This document shows positions 16,509 to 24,910 of a stretch of 64,000 nt of DNA, one piece after another. Position 1 is the stretch's first letter. Each line of letters begins with the position of its first letter. A program made the position numbers and the translations under genes. Source of the stretch: Nonomuraea roseoviolacea subsp. carminata. GTDB taxonomy: Bacteria > Actinomycetota > Actinomycetes > Streptosporangiales > Streptosporangiaceae. The stretch is taken from positions 7,663,001 through 7,727,000 of the forward strand of contig NZ_JAMZEC010000001.1 of NCBI RefSeq assembly GCF_024172185.1, in the 5' to 3' direction. Under the pieces are notes generated by a model. The model was not told the origin of the DNA, made no database searches, and saw nothing but the letters and a program-made list of their open reading frames with translations.

Positions 16509-17060
16509 TCAGGGAGACTCCGGCAACTCAGCCAGATTCTGCCACTCCTGGCGGCGCGCCTCGGCCAGCGCGATCGCGGCGGCCACGGCGACGTTGACCG
16601 ACCCGACGCGGCCGACCTGCGGGATGTAGCAGACGCCGTCCACGGCGTCGAGCAGGGCGGGGGAGCAGCCGTGGTCCTCGCTGCCGACCACCAGGCACAC
16701 GTCGCGCCCGAGGTCGGCCCGGTGCAGCGGCACGGCCCCGGCGGTCAGCTCGATCGCGAGCACCGCGTAGCCGTCGTCGCGGGCCGCCTTGACGGCGTCG
16801 GCGGCCGGCATCGCCTCGTGCCAGGTGACCAGCCGCTCGGTGCCGAGGGCGGTCTTGCCGGCCTTGGGGTTGGTCGGCGGGGTGGCGTTGCCGGCCAGCC
16901 AGATCTGGTCGGCGCCGAACGCCGCGGCGGTCCGGAAGATCGACCCCACGTTGAACGGGCCGGTGACCGACTCGAGGATCAGGGAGAGCCGGTTGCCCGT
17001 CTGACGCCGCCAGGCGCGGTTGAGCCGTTTGACGTCGGTGGGGCGCAGCTGCCTTCTCAT
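16509..17060 (-). CDS. SpoU/TrmH-type RNA 2'-O-methyltransferase
   Basis: A 183-residue SPOUT-fold enzyme methylating a ribose in tRNA or rRNA. The three knot motifs are present: motif 1 GPFNVGSIFRTAAAFGADQIW, motif 2 CLVVGSEDHGC and motif 3 YIPQVGRVGSVNVAVAAAIA. It lacks an N-terminal RNA-binding domain, so it resembles TrmL/TrmH catalytic cores; the exact site is not assignable. ATG at 17060 overlaps the stop of the upstream methyltransferase in ATGA, so the two RNA-modification genes are translationally coupled. Confidence 0.9.
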   Translation of the reverse strand: MRRQLRPTDVKRLNRAWRRQTGNRLSLILESVTGPFNVGSIFRTAAAFGADQIWLAGNATPPTNPKAGKTALGTERLVTWHEAMPAADAVKAARDDGYAVLAIELTAGAVPLHRADLGRDVCLVVGSEDHGCSPALLDAVDGVCYIPQVGRVGSVNVAVAAAIALAEARRQEWQNLAELPESP

Positions 17061-17647
17061 GCTTCCACTTTCAATATCCGGTAGGCGGCCCGGGAGGTCT
17101 CGCGGGAGACCTGCCAGCCCTGCTCGCCGAGCCAGCGTTGCAGGGAGTCGGAGCCGAGGTGTTTCTGGACGACCAGGTAGGCGACGCCGCCGGGCGCGAG
17201 GCGCGACAGCCACCTGGTGAGCATCGCGTGCAGGGCCGGCTTGCCGATGCGGATCGCCGGGTTGGACCAGATGGCCTGGAAGGTCACCTCGTCCGGCACC
17301 TCGTCGGCGTGCACGGCCCGCACCCCGCCGAGGCCCGCGGCCCGGGCGTTGCGCTCGGTGAGCTCCACGCTGCGGCGGTTGACGTCGACGGCCCACACCG
17401 TCGCCTGCGGGGCGCGCGAGGCCATGGTCAGCGCGATCGGGCCGTAGCCGCAGCCCAGGTCGAGCAGGTCGCCCTCGCGCGGCGGGGGCGGGACGGTCTC
17501 CAGCAGGACGCGCGTGCCGAGGTCGACCCGCTCGGGCGAGAACACGCCCCGGTCGGTCTCCAGCCGCAGGTGCAGGTCGGGCAGCACCAGATCGACGGCG
17601 CCCGGCCTGCTGGCGGCTCCCGGCTGTTCGGAGAAGTAGTGGGCCAC
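17057..17647 (-). CDS. RsmC-like class I methyltransferase
   Basis: A 196-residue protein of the MTS family, whose members methylate a guanine N2 of 16S rRNA (RsmC). It begins HYFSEQPGAASRP as actinomycete RsmC-like proteins do, has RGVFSPERVDLGTRVLLE, SAM motif I DLLDLGCGYGPIAL and the catalytic motif WSNPAIRIGK, equivalent to NPPxH/R. It lacks the duplicated N-terminal half of enterobacterial RsmC. GTG at 17647 is the first start compatible with that N terminus; no good ribosome binding site is visible. It sits 11 bp after the VWA gene in the same run. Confidence 0.88.
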   Translation of the reverse strand: MAHYFSEQPGAASRPGAVDLVLPDLHLRLETDRGVFSPERVDLGTRVLLETVPPPPREGDLLDLGCGYGPIALTMASRAPQATVWAVDVNRRSVELTERNARAAGLGGVRAVHADEVPDEVTFQAIWSNPAIRIGKPALHAMLTRWLSRLAPGGVAYLVVQKHLGSDSLQRWLGEQGWQVSRETSRAAYRILKVEA

Positions 17648-17658
17648 GTGCCTGAACG

Positions 17659-18606
17659 TTACGGGATCCGCGCACCGAACAGGACGGCGGCGCCCGCCAC
17701 CAGCACGCCCGCGACGATCGCCGCCACGATGAACCACTGGGTGATCTCCTGGTTCACCAGCTTGAACCCGAGCGAGGTGCCGATCTGCTCGTAGACGTCG
17801 CGCAGCTCGCTGCCCGACTCGGCCGCGTAGGCGCGCCCGCTGGTGCCGTCGGACAGCGACTGCAGGGTCTGCTTGTTCACCGGCACGTTGACCGGCCGGC
17901 CGTCGATGGAGACCGTGCCCTCCTGCGTGCCGTACGCGATCGTGGAGACGGGGACGCGCGCCTGCTTGGCCGCGTCGATGGCCTCGTTGACCGAGCGGCC
18001 CGAGGTGTTGTCGCCGTCGGACAGCAGCACGATCGCGGCCGGCGGCGGGTCGGTGACCGCCTCCTGGTCGAACGAGCGGACCGAGTCGAGCGCGTTGAAG
18101 ACCGCCTCGCCGATGGCCGTGCCCGGCCGGGTCGACAGGTTGCCGATGGCGGTCATCACGGCCTGGTGGTCGGTGGTGGGGGAGATGACGACGTTCGCGG
18201 AGCGGGCGAAGGACACCACGCCCACGTTGAAGCGGTCGGGCAGCTCCTTGACGAACGTCTGGGCCGCGGTCTTGGCCGCGCTGATCCGGTTGGGCCGCAC
18301 GTCGCCGGCGTCCATCGACAGCGACACGTCCAGCGCGATCATGATGGTGGCGCGGTCGCGCGGCACGCGCACCTGGTCGGCGGGCTTGGCCGCGCCGAAC
18401 ACCAGCAGCGCCATCATCAGCAGGAACAGCCCCGGCGCCACGTGCCGGCGCCAGCCCGGACCGGCGGGCGCGACGAGGTCGAGCAGCGCCAGGTTGGTGA
18501 AGCGCACGGTGTAGCGGCGCCGGGCGAACTGCGCGGCGACGTAACCGGCGGCCAGCAGCACGAGCAGCGCGAACAGCCACAGCCACGCGGGAGCCAGGAA
18601 GGTCAT
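17659..18606 (-). CDS. VWA domain membrane protein (BatA-like)
   Basis: A 315-residue protein with the aerotolerance BatA arrangement: two N-terminal membrane helices (WLWLFALLVLLAAGYVAAQF, APGLFLLMMALLVFGAA), a VWA domain with a MIDAS motif (MIALDVSLSMDAGD, RPGTAIGEAV, IVLLSDGDNTSG) and a C-terminal helix (WFIVAAIVAGVLVAGAAVLF). The VWA faces the cytosol or the exterior depending on topology, probably acting with the MoxR ATPase as an assembly chaperone. The ATG overlaps the DUF58 stop (ATGA). Substrates of MoxR-VWA systems are mostly unknown. Confidence 0.92.
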   Translation of the reverse strand: MTFLAPAWLWLFALLVLLAAGYVAAQFARRRYTVRFTNLALLDLVAPAGPGWRRHVAPGLFLLMMALLVFGAAKPADQVRVPRDRATIMIALDVSLSMDAGDVRPNRISAAKTAAQTFVKELPDRFNVGVVSFARSANVVISPTTDHQAVMTAIGNLSTRPGTAIGEAVFNALDSVRSFDQEAVTDPPPAAIVLLSDGDNTSGRSVNEAIDAAKQARVPVSTIAYGTQEGTVSIDGRPVNVPVNKQTLQSLSDGTSGRAYAAESGSELRDVYEQIGTSLGFKLVNQEITQWFIVAAIVAGVLVAGAAVLFGARIP

Positions 18607-19544
18607 GAGGATCTCCGGTGCGCGAGGTGGCTCATGCGGCGCTGGCGCAGCACGAACTGCGCCACGTCGAACACCCAGTCGCGGTCGGTGCGCAGCACGA
18701 GGTGGGCGACGCCGGCGCGGCGCAGCGCCGCCCGGGTGCCCTCGCGTTGCGCCGCCGCCGCCTCGGCATACGCCTGCCGGATCTTGGGTGAGAGATGCAC
18801 GTCGCGTACGTTCCCGGTCTCGGGGTCGGCGAACGCGACCCGGCCCACGTCGGGCAGCTCCAGCTCGCGCGGGTCGATCACCTCGACCGCGAGCACCTGG
18901 TGGCGGGCCGCCAGGCGGCGGATGGGCCGCTCCCAGGGCCGCTCGGCCGCCGGGTCCAGCTCCGGGTGGGCGTCGAGGAAGTCGGAGACCACCACCCGCA
19001 TGCCGCGCCGCCTGCGGGTGGCCGACAGCACCTCGATCCCCTCGGCCAAATCCGGCGCGTCGGGCACGGGCCGGCCGCGCGGGGCGTCCATGAGCGAGTG
19101 CAGCAGCCCGTACAGGGCGGGCCGGCCGGTGCGGGCGGGCATGCGGTGGACGTACTCGTCGTGCAGCACGAGCGCGCCGAACCGGTCGCCCATGCGGCTG
19201 GACAGGAACCCGATCGCGCCGATCGCCGACACCACCAGGTCGCGCTTGTCGGTGTCGGCCGTGCCGAAGTCCATGCTCGGCGACAGGTCGGCCAGCGCCC
19301 ACGTCTCCAGCTCGCGGTCGGCGATCAGGTCGCGCACGTGCGGCACCGTGGTGCGCGCGGTCACCGCCCAGTCCATGCGCCGCACGTCGTCCTCGCCGGG
19401 CACGTAGACCCGGCTGTCGCCGGCCTCGCTGCCCGTGCCGGGCAGCAGCCCCAGGTGGGCGCCGTGCAGCAGGCCGTCGAGCCTGCGGGTCACCACCAGC
19501 TCCAGACGCCGCAGCGCCTGCTCCGCTGTACTGCTGGAAGTCAC
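18603..19544 (-). CDS. DUF58 domain protein
   Basis: A 313-residue cytosolic protein that is the regular partner of MoxR ATPases. The DUF58 core is GEDDVRRMDWAVTARTTVPHVRDL (given in part), then LADLSPSMDFG in a VWA-like context and RRRGMRVVVSDFLD. The GTG at 19544 overlaps the stop of the ATPase gene (GTGA), and its own stop overlaps the VWA start (ATGA). The order moxR-DUF58-VWA is therefore fully coupled and the products are probably made in fixed ratio. Confidence 0.92.
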   Translation of the reverse strand: MTSSSTAEQALRRLELVVTRRLDGLLHGAHLGLLPGTGSEAGDSRVYVPGEDDVRRMDWAVTARTTVPHVRDLIADRELETWALADLSPSMDFGTADTDKRDLVVSAIGAIGFLSSRMGDRFGALVLHDEYVHRMPARTGRPALYGLLHSLMDAPRGRPVPDAPDLAEGIEVLSATRRRRGMRVVVSDFLDAHPELDPAAERPWERPIRRLAARHQVLAVEVIDPRELELPDVGRVAFADPETGNVRDVHLSPKIRQAYAEAAAAQREGTRAALRRAGVAHLVLRTDRDWVFDVAQFVLRQRRMSHLAHRRSS

Positions 19545-20542
19545 CGGTTCTGGTTCCAGACGACGAGGGGCGGGGGCACGGCGTGCAGGATCTGCCTGAC
19601 CACCTGCTCGGGGTCCACGCCGTCGGCCAGCGCGTCGAACGTCAGCATGAGCCGGTGCGCCATCACGTCCACGGCCACGTCGCGCACGTCGTCGGGCAGC
19701 AGGTAGTCGCGGCCCCGCAGCAGCGCCAGGGCCCGCCCGGCGGAGACCAGCCCCAGGGTGGCGCGCGGGCTCACCCCGATCTCGATGGTCTCGGTCAGGT
19801 CGGCCAGGCCGTACTCGGCCGGCGAGCGGGTGGCCATGACCAGCCGTACCACGTAGTCGGCGACGAGCTGGTGCACCGAGACCGCCTCGGCCGCGCCCTG
19901 CAGGGCGAGCAGCCGCTCCGGCTCCAGCACCCGCGCCGGCGTGGGCGGGGTGACGCTCATGCGGTGCAGGATCTCCAGCTCCTCGTGCGCGCTCGGGTGC
20001 GGCACCCGCACCCGGAACAGGAACCGGTCGCGCTGCACCTCCGGCAGCGGGTAGACGCCCTCGGACTCGATCGGGTTCTGGGTGGCCAGCACGATGAACG
20101 GCCGGGGCAGCGGATGGGTGACGCCGGCCAGCGTCACCTGCCGCTCGGCCATCACCTCCAGCAGCGCCGACTGCACCTTGGCCGGGGCCCGGTTGATCTC
20201 GTCGGCCAGCAGGAAGTTGACGAACACCGGGCCCAGCTCGACGTCGAACTTCTCGTTGGACGGGTGGAACACGCGGGTGCCGACGATGTCGCTCGGCACC
20301 AGGTCGGGAGTGAACTGGATGCGGGCGAACGTGCCGCCCACCACGGTGGCCAGGGTGGAGGCGGCCAGGGTCTTGGCGACGCCGGGAACCCCTTCCAGCA
20401 GGCAGTGCCCGCGCGCGAGCAGGGCCACGACCAGCCTCTCGACCATGTGCTCCTGCCCGACGATGACCCGCCGGACCTCGTCGAGGGCCTGACGCAGCAC
20501 GCCCGCGTCCGTCCCGCCTGGCAACTCTTCGGCGACGCTCAT
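19541..20542 (-). CDS. MoxR family AAA ATPase
   Basis: A 333-residue AAA+ chaperone-like ATPase. Walker A is EGVPGVAKTLAAS, Walker B is NFLLADEINRAPAKVQSALLE, sensor 1 is FIVLATQNPIE and the arginine finger region is LPEVQRDRFLFRV. The C-terminal lid carries GVSPRATLGLVSAGRALALL. ATG at 20542 is preferred over 20551 because GGTGGA lies nine bases upstream. It heads the minus-strand run with DUF58 and VWA partners and is divergent from a membrane protein with a kinase-like N terminus. Confidence 0.94.
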   Translation of the reverse strand: MSVAEELPGGTDAGVLRQALDEVRRVIVGQEHMVERLVVALLARGHCLLEGVPGVAKTLAASTLATVVGGTFARIQFTPDLVPSDIVGTRVFHPSNEKFDVELGPVFVNFLLADEINRAPAKVQSALLEVMAERQVTLAGVTHPLPRPFIVLATQNPIESEGVYPLPEVQRDRFLFRVRVPHPSAHEELEILHRMSVTPPTPARVLEPERLLALQGAAEAVSVHQLVADYVVRLVMATRSPAEYGLADLTETIEIGVSPRATLGLVSAGRALALLRGRDYLLPDDVRDVAVDVMAHRLMLTFDALADGVDPEQVVRQILHAVPPPLVVWNQNR

Positions 20543-20598
20543 GACGCCCATTCCACCAAACGTCCCGCGAACGTGCATCACGCCACGTCTGTGCTTTC

Positions 20599-21372
20599 AT
20601 GGCAAACGTGGCAAGTCCGCTGCAGTATGGCGATCCACCGCGGCTGGGGCCGTTCGTCGTGCAGGCGCGCCTGCACCAGGCCCCGGCCGGTTTCGTGTAC
20701 CTCGGGCAGGGCGCCGACGGCCGCGCGGTGTCCCTGGCCGTGCTGACCCACGGGGCCGCCCTGGACGCGGCGGCGCGCGAGCGCTTCGTGACCACGATGC
20801 GGGAGGCGTCGGCGCGGGGCGGCGGCATGCGCGGCTGGCTCGTCCGGGTGTCCCGGCCGCGGGCCGCCGTGCTGGAGGGCGCGCCCGAGGTGCTGGCCAT
20901 GGAGACCGGGCAGGCGCCGTGGGTGGCCGTGCCGTACCTGCCGGGCCGGCCGGGGGCCGAGTGGTTCCTCGGGCCGGTGATGGTCGGGGGCACCTTCATC
21001 GGGCCCGCGCACGGCCCCGACTTCGTGCCGTACTGGCTGACCGACCGCGAGCCCGCCCTGCCCGGACCCCCGCCGCGGCCGGCCCCGCTCACCGAGACCC
21101 GCAGGCGGGTGCTCATGGCCGCCCTGGCGCTGGCCGTGCTGGTGGCGTTGCTGACGACGATCGCCCTGCTGCTGCTGTTCGGCAGGTCGGACGGCGAGCC
21201 GCTGCCCCGGCCGCTGCCGCCCACCAACTTCGAGCCGACGCCGCCGCCCAGCCCGATGACGCCCGAGCCGCAGCAGCCCTCGCCCTCGCCGACGCCGTCG
21301 CCGAGCGAGAGCGGCCAGGGCTCGCCGGGCCGCTCACCGGGCGAGGAGCAGGGCCAGGACCAGCAGCTCTGA
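20599..21372 (+). CDS. Membrane protein with a kinase-N-lobe-like domain and a Pro/Ser tail
   Basis: A 257-residue protein of unknown function. Residues 8-115 resemble only the N-lobe of actinomycete Ser/Thr kinases (GDPPRLGPFVVQARLHQAP, FVYLGQGADGRAVSLAVLT, later PWVAVPYLPGRPG like the hinge). The glycine loop is not conserved, the beta-3 lysine position is Ala, and the catalytic C-lobe is absent. One membrane helix follows (MAALALAVLVALLTTIALLLLF given in part), then an extracellular Pro/Ser/Glu-rich tail. It cannot be an active kinase; a sensory or scaffold role is possible. It is divergent from the moxR operon, 56 bp away. Confidence 0.6.
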   Translation: MANVASPLQYGDPPRLGPFVVQARLHQAPAGFVYLGQGADGRAVSLAVLTHGAALDAAARERFVTTMREASARGGGMRGWLVRVSRPRAAVLEGAPEVLAMETGQAPWVAVPYLPGRPGAEWFLGPVMVGGTFIGPAHGPDFVPYWLTDREPALPGPPPRPAPLTETRRRVLMAALALAVLVALLTTIALLLLFGRSDGEPLPRPLPPTNFEPTPPPSPMTPEPQQPSPSPTPSPSESGQGSPGRSPGEEQGQDQQL

Positions 21373-21380
21373 AAACCGGC

Positions 21381-21411
21381 TTGAGCCTGACGTGACGTCA
21401 GCCTTTAGCGT
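21381..21411 (+). promoter_or_regulatory. MerR-type promoter of the DUF2268 gene
   Basis: A -35 TTGAGC (21381-21386) and -10 TAGCGT (21406-21411) are separated by 19 bp, and the spacer holds the perfect dyad CTGACGT-G-ACGTCAG (21387-21401). Overlong spacers with an internal dyad are the hallmark of MerR-controlled promoters. The start codon lies 8 nt after the -10, so the mRNA should be leaderless. Confidence 0.75.
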
Positions 21412-21419
21412 CCGGCGGC

Positions 21420-22277
21420 ATGGAGTTCATCGTTCACGACACCCTCACGCCCATGGCCGAGCTGCTGGAGCAGCCGCTGGAGCGCCGCCCCGACCTGCTG
21501 CGCGAGGTGCTGGCGCCGATCCGGCCGGCCATCCCCATGCCGGGCGACAGCGTCGACCTGCACCACCGCGGCAACGGCTTCCGGGTCGACGCCGACGACC
21601 CCCGCTACCTGCCGGCCGTCCGCCGCATGATCGAGGAGGACGTCCTCGGGCAGGTCGAGCGCGAGCTGAACCGCGCCGCCGAGCGGCTCGAGGACGTCCG
21701 GCAGCCGGACCGGCTCCAGGTCATGCTGATGCTCGGCAACCCCGACGACGACTACCTCATGAACGTGACCGGCGGTTACTACGGCATGGCGGGCTCGCGC
21801 GGCTGGCTGTACCTGCTGGCCTGGCCCGCCGACGACGTCGTCGGGCGGATCGCCCACTGCGCGGTCCACGAGTTCCACCACGCCGTCCGTCACACCACCG
21901 TGGAGTGGGACCCGGTCGCCGTGACCGTCGGCGAGCACGTCGTCGCCGAGGGGCTGGCCGAGGCGTTCGTGCGGGAGCTGTCGGGGCCGGAGGCGATGGG
22001 GCCGTGGTCGTCGAAGGTCACCGGGGCCGAGCTCGACCGGGCCTACGAGCGGATCATGGCGGACATCGACCTGCCCGGCATGATGAACACCCCCGCGTAC
22101 GTGCTGGGCGACTCCGCGGCGCGCCTGTTCGGCGGGGAGCCGCGCGGCATCCCCGACATGGCCGGGTACGCGGTGGGGCTGCGGCTGGTGGAGGCGCACC
22201 TGGCGGCGACCGGGATGACGGCGGCCGAGAGCACCGTGCTGCCCGCCGCCCGCATCCTGGAGAGCTCGGCCACCTGA
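21420..22277 (+). CDS. DUF2268 putative zinc-dependent protease
   Basis: A 285-residue cytosolic protein related to YjaZ/HSP17-type DUF2268 proteins. The metal motif is AVHEFHHAVRH (HExxH-like, HEFHH) with a downstream glutamate in VVAEGLAEAFVREL, as expected of gluzincins. GYYGMAGSRGWLYLLAWP precedes it. Substrate and proteolysis are unproven for the family. The gene begins directly at a MerR-type promoter and is probably leaderless. It converges on a two-component system across a strong hairpin. Confidence 0.85.
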   Translation: MEFIVHDTLTPMAELLEQPLERRPDLLREVLAPIRPAIPMPGDSVDLHHRGNGFRVDADDPRYLPAVRRMIEEDVLGQVERELNRAAERLEDVRQPDRLQVMLMLGNPDDDYLMNVTGGYYGMAGSRGWLYLLAWPADDVVGRIAHCAVHEFHHAVRHTTVEWDPVAVTVGEHVVAEGLAEAFVRELSGPEAMGPWSSKVTGAELDRAYERIMADIDLPGMMNTPAYVLGDSAARLFGGEPRGIPDMAGYAVGLRLVEAHLAATGMTAAESTVLPAARILESSAT

Positions 22278-22288
22278 TCCGGCCGCCG

Positions 22289-22329
22289 GCCGGCGCCGCG
22301 AGGGCAGGCCGGTCGGGCGCGGCGCCGGC
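22289..22329. terminator. Bidirectional terminator hairpin
   Basis: Perfect 12-bp stem GCCGGCGCCGCG (22289-22300) with CGCGGCGCCGGC (22318-22329) and a 17-nt loop, between the stops of the convergent DUF2268 and response regulator genes. Confidence 0.75.
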
Positions 22330-22332
22330 TCG

Positions 22333-22980
22333 TCAGCGGGGGTCGGCGGGGGAGACGAAGCCCGACTCGTACGCGGCGATGACGGCCTGGGTGCGGTCGC
22401 GGGCGCCGAGCTTGGCCAGCACGTTGCCGACGTGGGTCTTGACCGTCTCCTGGCCCACGACGAGCTCGGCCGCGATCTCGCCGTTGGACAGCCCCCGGGC
22501 CATGAGCCGCAGCACGTCGCCCTCCCGGCCGGTCAGCCGGTCGATGCCCGGCACGTCCGAGCCGGGCCGGTGCGCGGCCAGCGCCCGGATCGCCGCCGGG
22601 AACAGCAGCGTGTCGCCGGCCGCGACGAGCTTCACCGCGCGCAGCAGCTCGTCCGGCCGGGTCCGCTTGAGCAGGAACCCGTCGGCCCCGGCCCGCAGCG
22701 CGTCGTAGACGTAGTCGTCGTTCTCGAACGTCGTGACGACGAGCACCTTCGGCGGGTCGTCCAGCGCCACCAGCCGCCGGGTGGCCTGGATGCCGTCCAC
22801 GGCCGGCATCCGCACGTCCATGAGCACCACGTCGGGGCGCTCGCGGCGCACCACGGGCAGCACCTCCGCGCCGTCGGCCGCCTCGCCCACCACCTCCACG
22901 CCCGGCTCGGAGGACAGGATGACGCGCAGACCGGTGCGCACCAGGTCCTCGTCGTCGGCGATCACGACCCTCACCGTCAT
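22333..22980 (-). CDS. NarL/LuxR family response regulator
   Basis: A 215-residue two-component regulator. The receiver domain has the acidic pair IADDEDLVR, the phospho-acceptor Asp in DVVLMDVRMP, the conserved Thr in VVTTFEND and the Lys in FLLKRTRPDELL. The C-terminal LuxR-type HTH is LTGREGDVLRLMARGLSNGE with TVKTHVGNVLAKLGARDRTQA. ATG at 22980 overlaps the stop of the histidine kinase gene (ATGA). Targets are unknown; the adjacent divergent clpP pair is a candidate. Confidence 0.95.
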   Translation of the reverse strand: MTVRVVIADDEDLVRTGLRVILSSEPGVEVVGEAADGAEVLPVVRRERPDVVLMDVRMPAVDGIQATRRLVALDDPPKVLVVTTFENDDYVYDALRAGADGFLLKRTRPDELLRAVKLVAAGDTLLFPAAIRALAAHRPGSDVPGIDRLTGREGDVLRLMARGLSNGEIAAELVVGQETVKTHVGNVLAKLGARDRTQAVIAAYESGFVSPADPR

Positions 22981-24209
22981 GGCGCCGACCGTAGCGGGAG
23001 CCGCGCGCTCACCCGCCACCACCCCTCCCCTTCCGCCGGGCCCTCCCCTTCCGCCGGGCCGGCGTCCAGGTCGCCGTTCAGGAGCCGGACGCGCTCGCGC
23101 ATGCCCTCCAGCCCCCGGCCGCCCCGGGGCCCGGTCGCGCGCGCCGGGGCGGCGGTGCGGTTGGCCACCTCCAGCCGCAGGCAGCCGTCGCGCACGGCCA
23201 CCGCCAGCCGTACCGGGGAGCGGCCGTGCTTGATGGCGTTGGTGAGCGCCTCCTGCACGATCCGGTACGCCTCCCGCGAGACCGGCGCCGGAACGCCGGA
23301 CACGTCGCCCACCTCGCGCTCGACCGGCGCCCCCGACGCGGCGATGAGCGTGTCGAGATCGTCCAGCGTCGCCCGGCCGGCCGGGGCGCCGGGCCCGCCC
23401 GGCGGATCGCCGGCGCGCAGGACCCCGAGCGCGTGGTCGAGGTCCTCCAGGGCCGCGCGCGCCGACCGCTCGATCGCGTCCAGCGCCGTCCGCGCCGTCT
23501 CCCGGTCGCGGTCGAGCACGCGCCCGGCGGCGGCCGCCTGCAGCGTGACCACGCTCAGCGCGTGGCCCACCGAGTCGTGCAGCTCGCGGGCCAGCCGGTT
23601 GCGCCCGGCCAGCACCCGCGCCCGCTCCTCGGCCGCGGCCAGCCGCTCGCCGGGGGTCGGGCCGAGCAGCACGGGCGCCAGCCGGGTCAGCAGCGCGCCC
23701 GCCCCCGCCACCATGAGGACCAGCGCCACCAGCGCGACGATCCCGGACAGCGTCCACGCCAGCGCCGGCCAGCCCGGCCGCACGCCGACGCCCAGCACCG
23801 GCGTCGGCCCCCCGAAGAACGGCAGCGCCAGCGTGTAGGCGGTGAACGGCACGATCGCCAGCGTGAAGCCGCTGACCACGCCCCCGACGGCCAGGTGCAG
23901 CGTGAACCACGCGGCCGTGCGCCGCCGCTCCTGCCACGAGCGACGCGCCTCGCGGGGCGGCGTCTCCACCCGCGCGCCCAGCAGCCCCTGCGCCGCGCTC
24001 ACCTCCAGCCCCCGCACCGGCAGGAACAGGCCGGTGACCGCCACCACCGGAAGCACGGCCGCGTACAGCCCGACCTGCAGCGGCAGCAGGAACTCGCCCT
24101 GGCGGCCGGCGGTCAGCCCGGCGACCAGGGCCCCGGCCATCATGTACGGCATCAGCAGCGCCCCGCCCAGGATGAGGCAGGCCCAGCGGCGGGGGAGGTT
24201 CTTTCTCAC
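22977..24209 (-). CDS. NarL-type sensor histidine kinase
   Basis: A 410-residue membrane kinase. The N-terminal half has five or six hydrophobic segments with little extracellular loop (intramembrane-sensing type). The HisKA_3 dimerisation motif is RLARELHDSVGHALSVVTLQ with phospho-His in ELHDS. The ATP-binding part has EALTNAIKHG (N box) and GGRGLEGMRERVRLL (G box). Near the end two exact 18-bp units encode PAEGEG repeats. The GTG at 24209 lies 7 nt after TATACT (minus strand 24222-24217), which suggests a leaderless transcript. Confidence 0.93.
   Translation of the reverse strand: MRKNLPRRWACLILGGALLMPYMMAGALVAGLTAGRQGEFLLPLQVGLYAAVLPVVAVTGLFLPVRGLEVSAAQGLLGARVETPPREARRSWQERRRTAAWFTLHLAVGGVVSGFTLAIVPFTAYTLALPFFGGPTPVLGVGVRPGWPALAWTLSGIVALVALVLMVAGAGALLTRLAPVLLGPTPGERLAAAEERARVLAGRNRLARELHDSVGHALSVVTLQAAAAGRVLDRDRETARTALDAIERSARAALEDLDHALGVLRAGDPPGGPGAPAGRATLDDLDTLIAASGAPVEREVGDVSGVPAPVSREAYRIVQEALTNAIKHGRSPVRLAVAVRDGCLRLEVANRTAAPARATGPRGGRGLEGMRERVRLLNGDLDAGPAEGEGPAEGEGWWRVSARLPLRSAP
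23023..23058. repeat. Exact 18-bp tandem duplication in the kinase gene 3' part
   Basis: CCCTCCCCTTCCGCCGGG occurs twice without a mismatch (23023-23040, 23041-23058). It is in frame on the minus strand and encodes PAEGEG twice, about 15 codons before the stop. Confidence 0.9.
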
Positions 24210-24345
24210 ATCCGCGAGTATATGTCGATGAATATTCGCTCTCGGAGGAATGCGCCCTGAGAGAAATGCGCCGCCAGCGAAAACCCCGATGAATGGCGCG
24301 GGCCCGGGTCTAGCGTTTGCCAATAGTCCGAGAGAAAGGCGAACC
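24210..24345. promoter_or_regulatory. Divergent control region of the histidine kinase and clpP pair
   Basis: A less GC-rich stretch with GAATATTC (24230-24237), direct repeats AATGCGCC (24249-24256, 24265-24272) and TAGCGT at 24311-24316 as a possible -10 for clpP. On the minus strand TATACT precedes the kinase GTG by 7 nt. No clear ClgR box is visible. Confidence 0.4.
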
Positions 24346-24909
24346 ATGACGGAGACCTCGCGCACGCAGTGGCCTGACCAGCTCAGCCAGCGTCTTCTGA
24401 AAGAACGCATCCTGGTTCTCGGCCAGGAGGTCGACGACGACATTTGCAATCGGCTCTGCGGGGAGCTGCTTTTGCTGGCCGCCGAGGACCCGAAGCGCGA
24501 CATAACCCTTTACATCAATTCGCCGGGCGGTTCCGTGACCGCCGGGATGGCGCTGTACGACATGATGCAGTTCGTGCCGTGCGACGTGGCGACGGTGGCC
24601 ATGGGCTTCGCCGCGTCCATGGGGCAGCTCCTGCTGTGCGCCGGCACCAAGGGCAAGCGTTACGCCCTGCCCAACGCCCGCGTCGTCATGCACCAGCCGC
24701 TCGGCGGCATCGGCGGCACGGCGGCCGACATCCAGATCCAGGCCGAGAACATGATCCACACCAAGCGCCGCCTGGCCGAGCTGATCGCCCACCACACGGG
24801 CCAGCCGCTGGAGCGCATCCAGGCCGACTCCGACCGCGACCGCTGGTTCACCGCCCAGGAGGCCCTGGAGTACGGCTTCGTCGACCACATCGCCGAAGGG
24901 ATGAACTGA
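24346..24909 (+). CDS. clpP: ATP-dependent Clp protease proteolytic subunit, first of a pair
   Basis: A 187-residue serine peptidase subunit. Ser91 (GFAASMGQ) and His116 (VVMHQPLGG) show the usual 25-residue spacing, and the Asp lies in the ADSDRDR stretch. The oligomer-forming handle IQAENMIHTKRRLAELIAHHTG is intact. The ATG follows a GAGAAAGG purine run. The next clpP starts one base after the stop. No tig or clpX is adjacent, so this is an accessory pair like clpP3-clpP4 of Streptomyces, not the main clpP1-clpP2-clpX locus. No popR-like regulator gene is next to it. Confidence 0.95.
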   Translation: MTETSRTQWPDQLSQRLLKERILVLGQEVDDDICNRLCGELLLLAAEDPKRDITLYINSPGGSVTAGMALYDMMQFVPCDVATVAMGFAASMGQLLLCAGTKGKRYALPNARVVMHQPLGGIGGTAADIQIQAENMIHTKRRLAELIAHHTGQPLERIQADSDRDRWFTAQEALEYGFVDHIAEGMN

Positions 24910-24910
24910 C

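Noticed and set aside
14790..17084. 764-codon plus-strand frame over the UMF1, GDPD and SpoU genes
   Set aside because: It lies antisense to three recognisable genes and has shadow-type composition.
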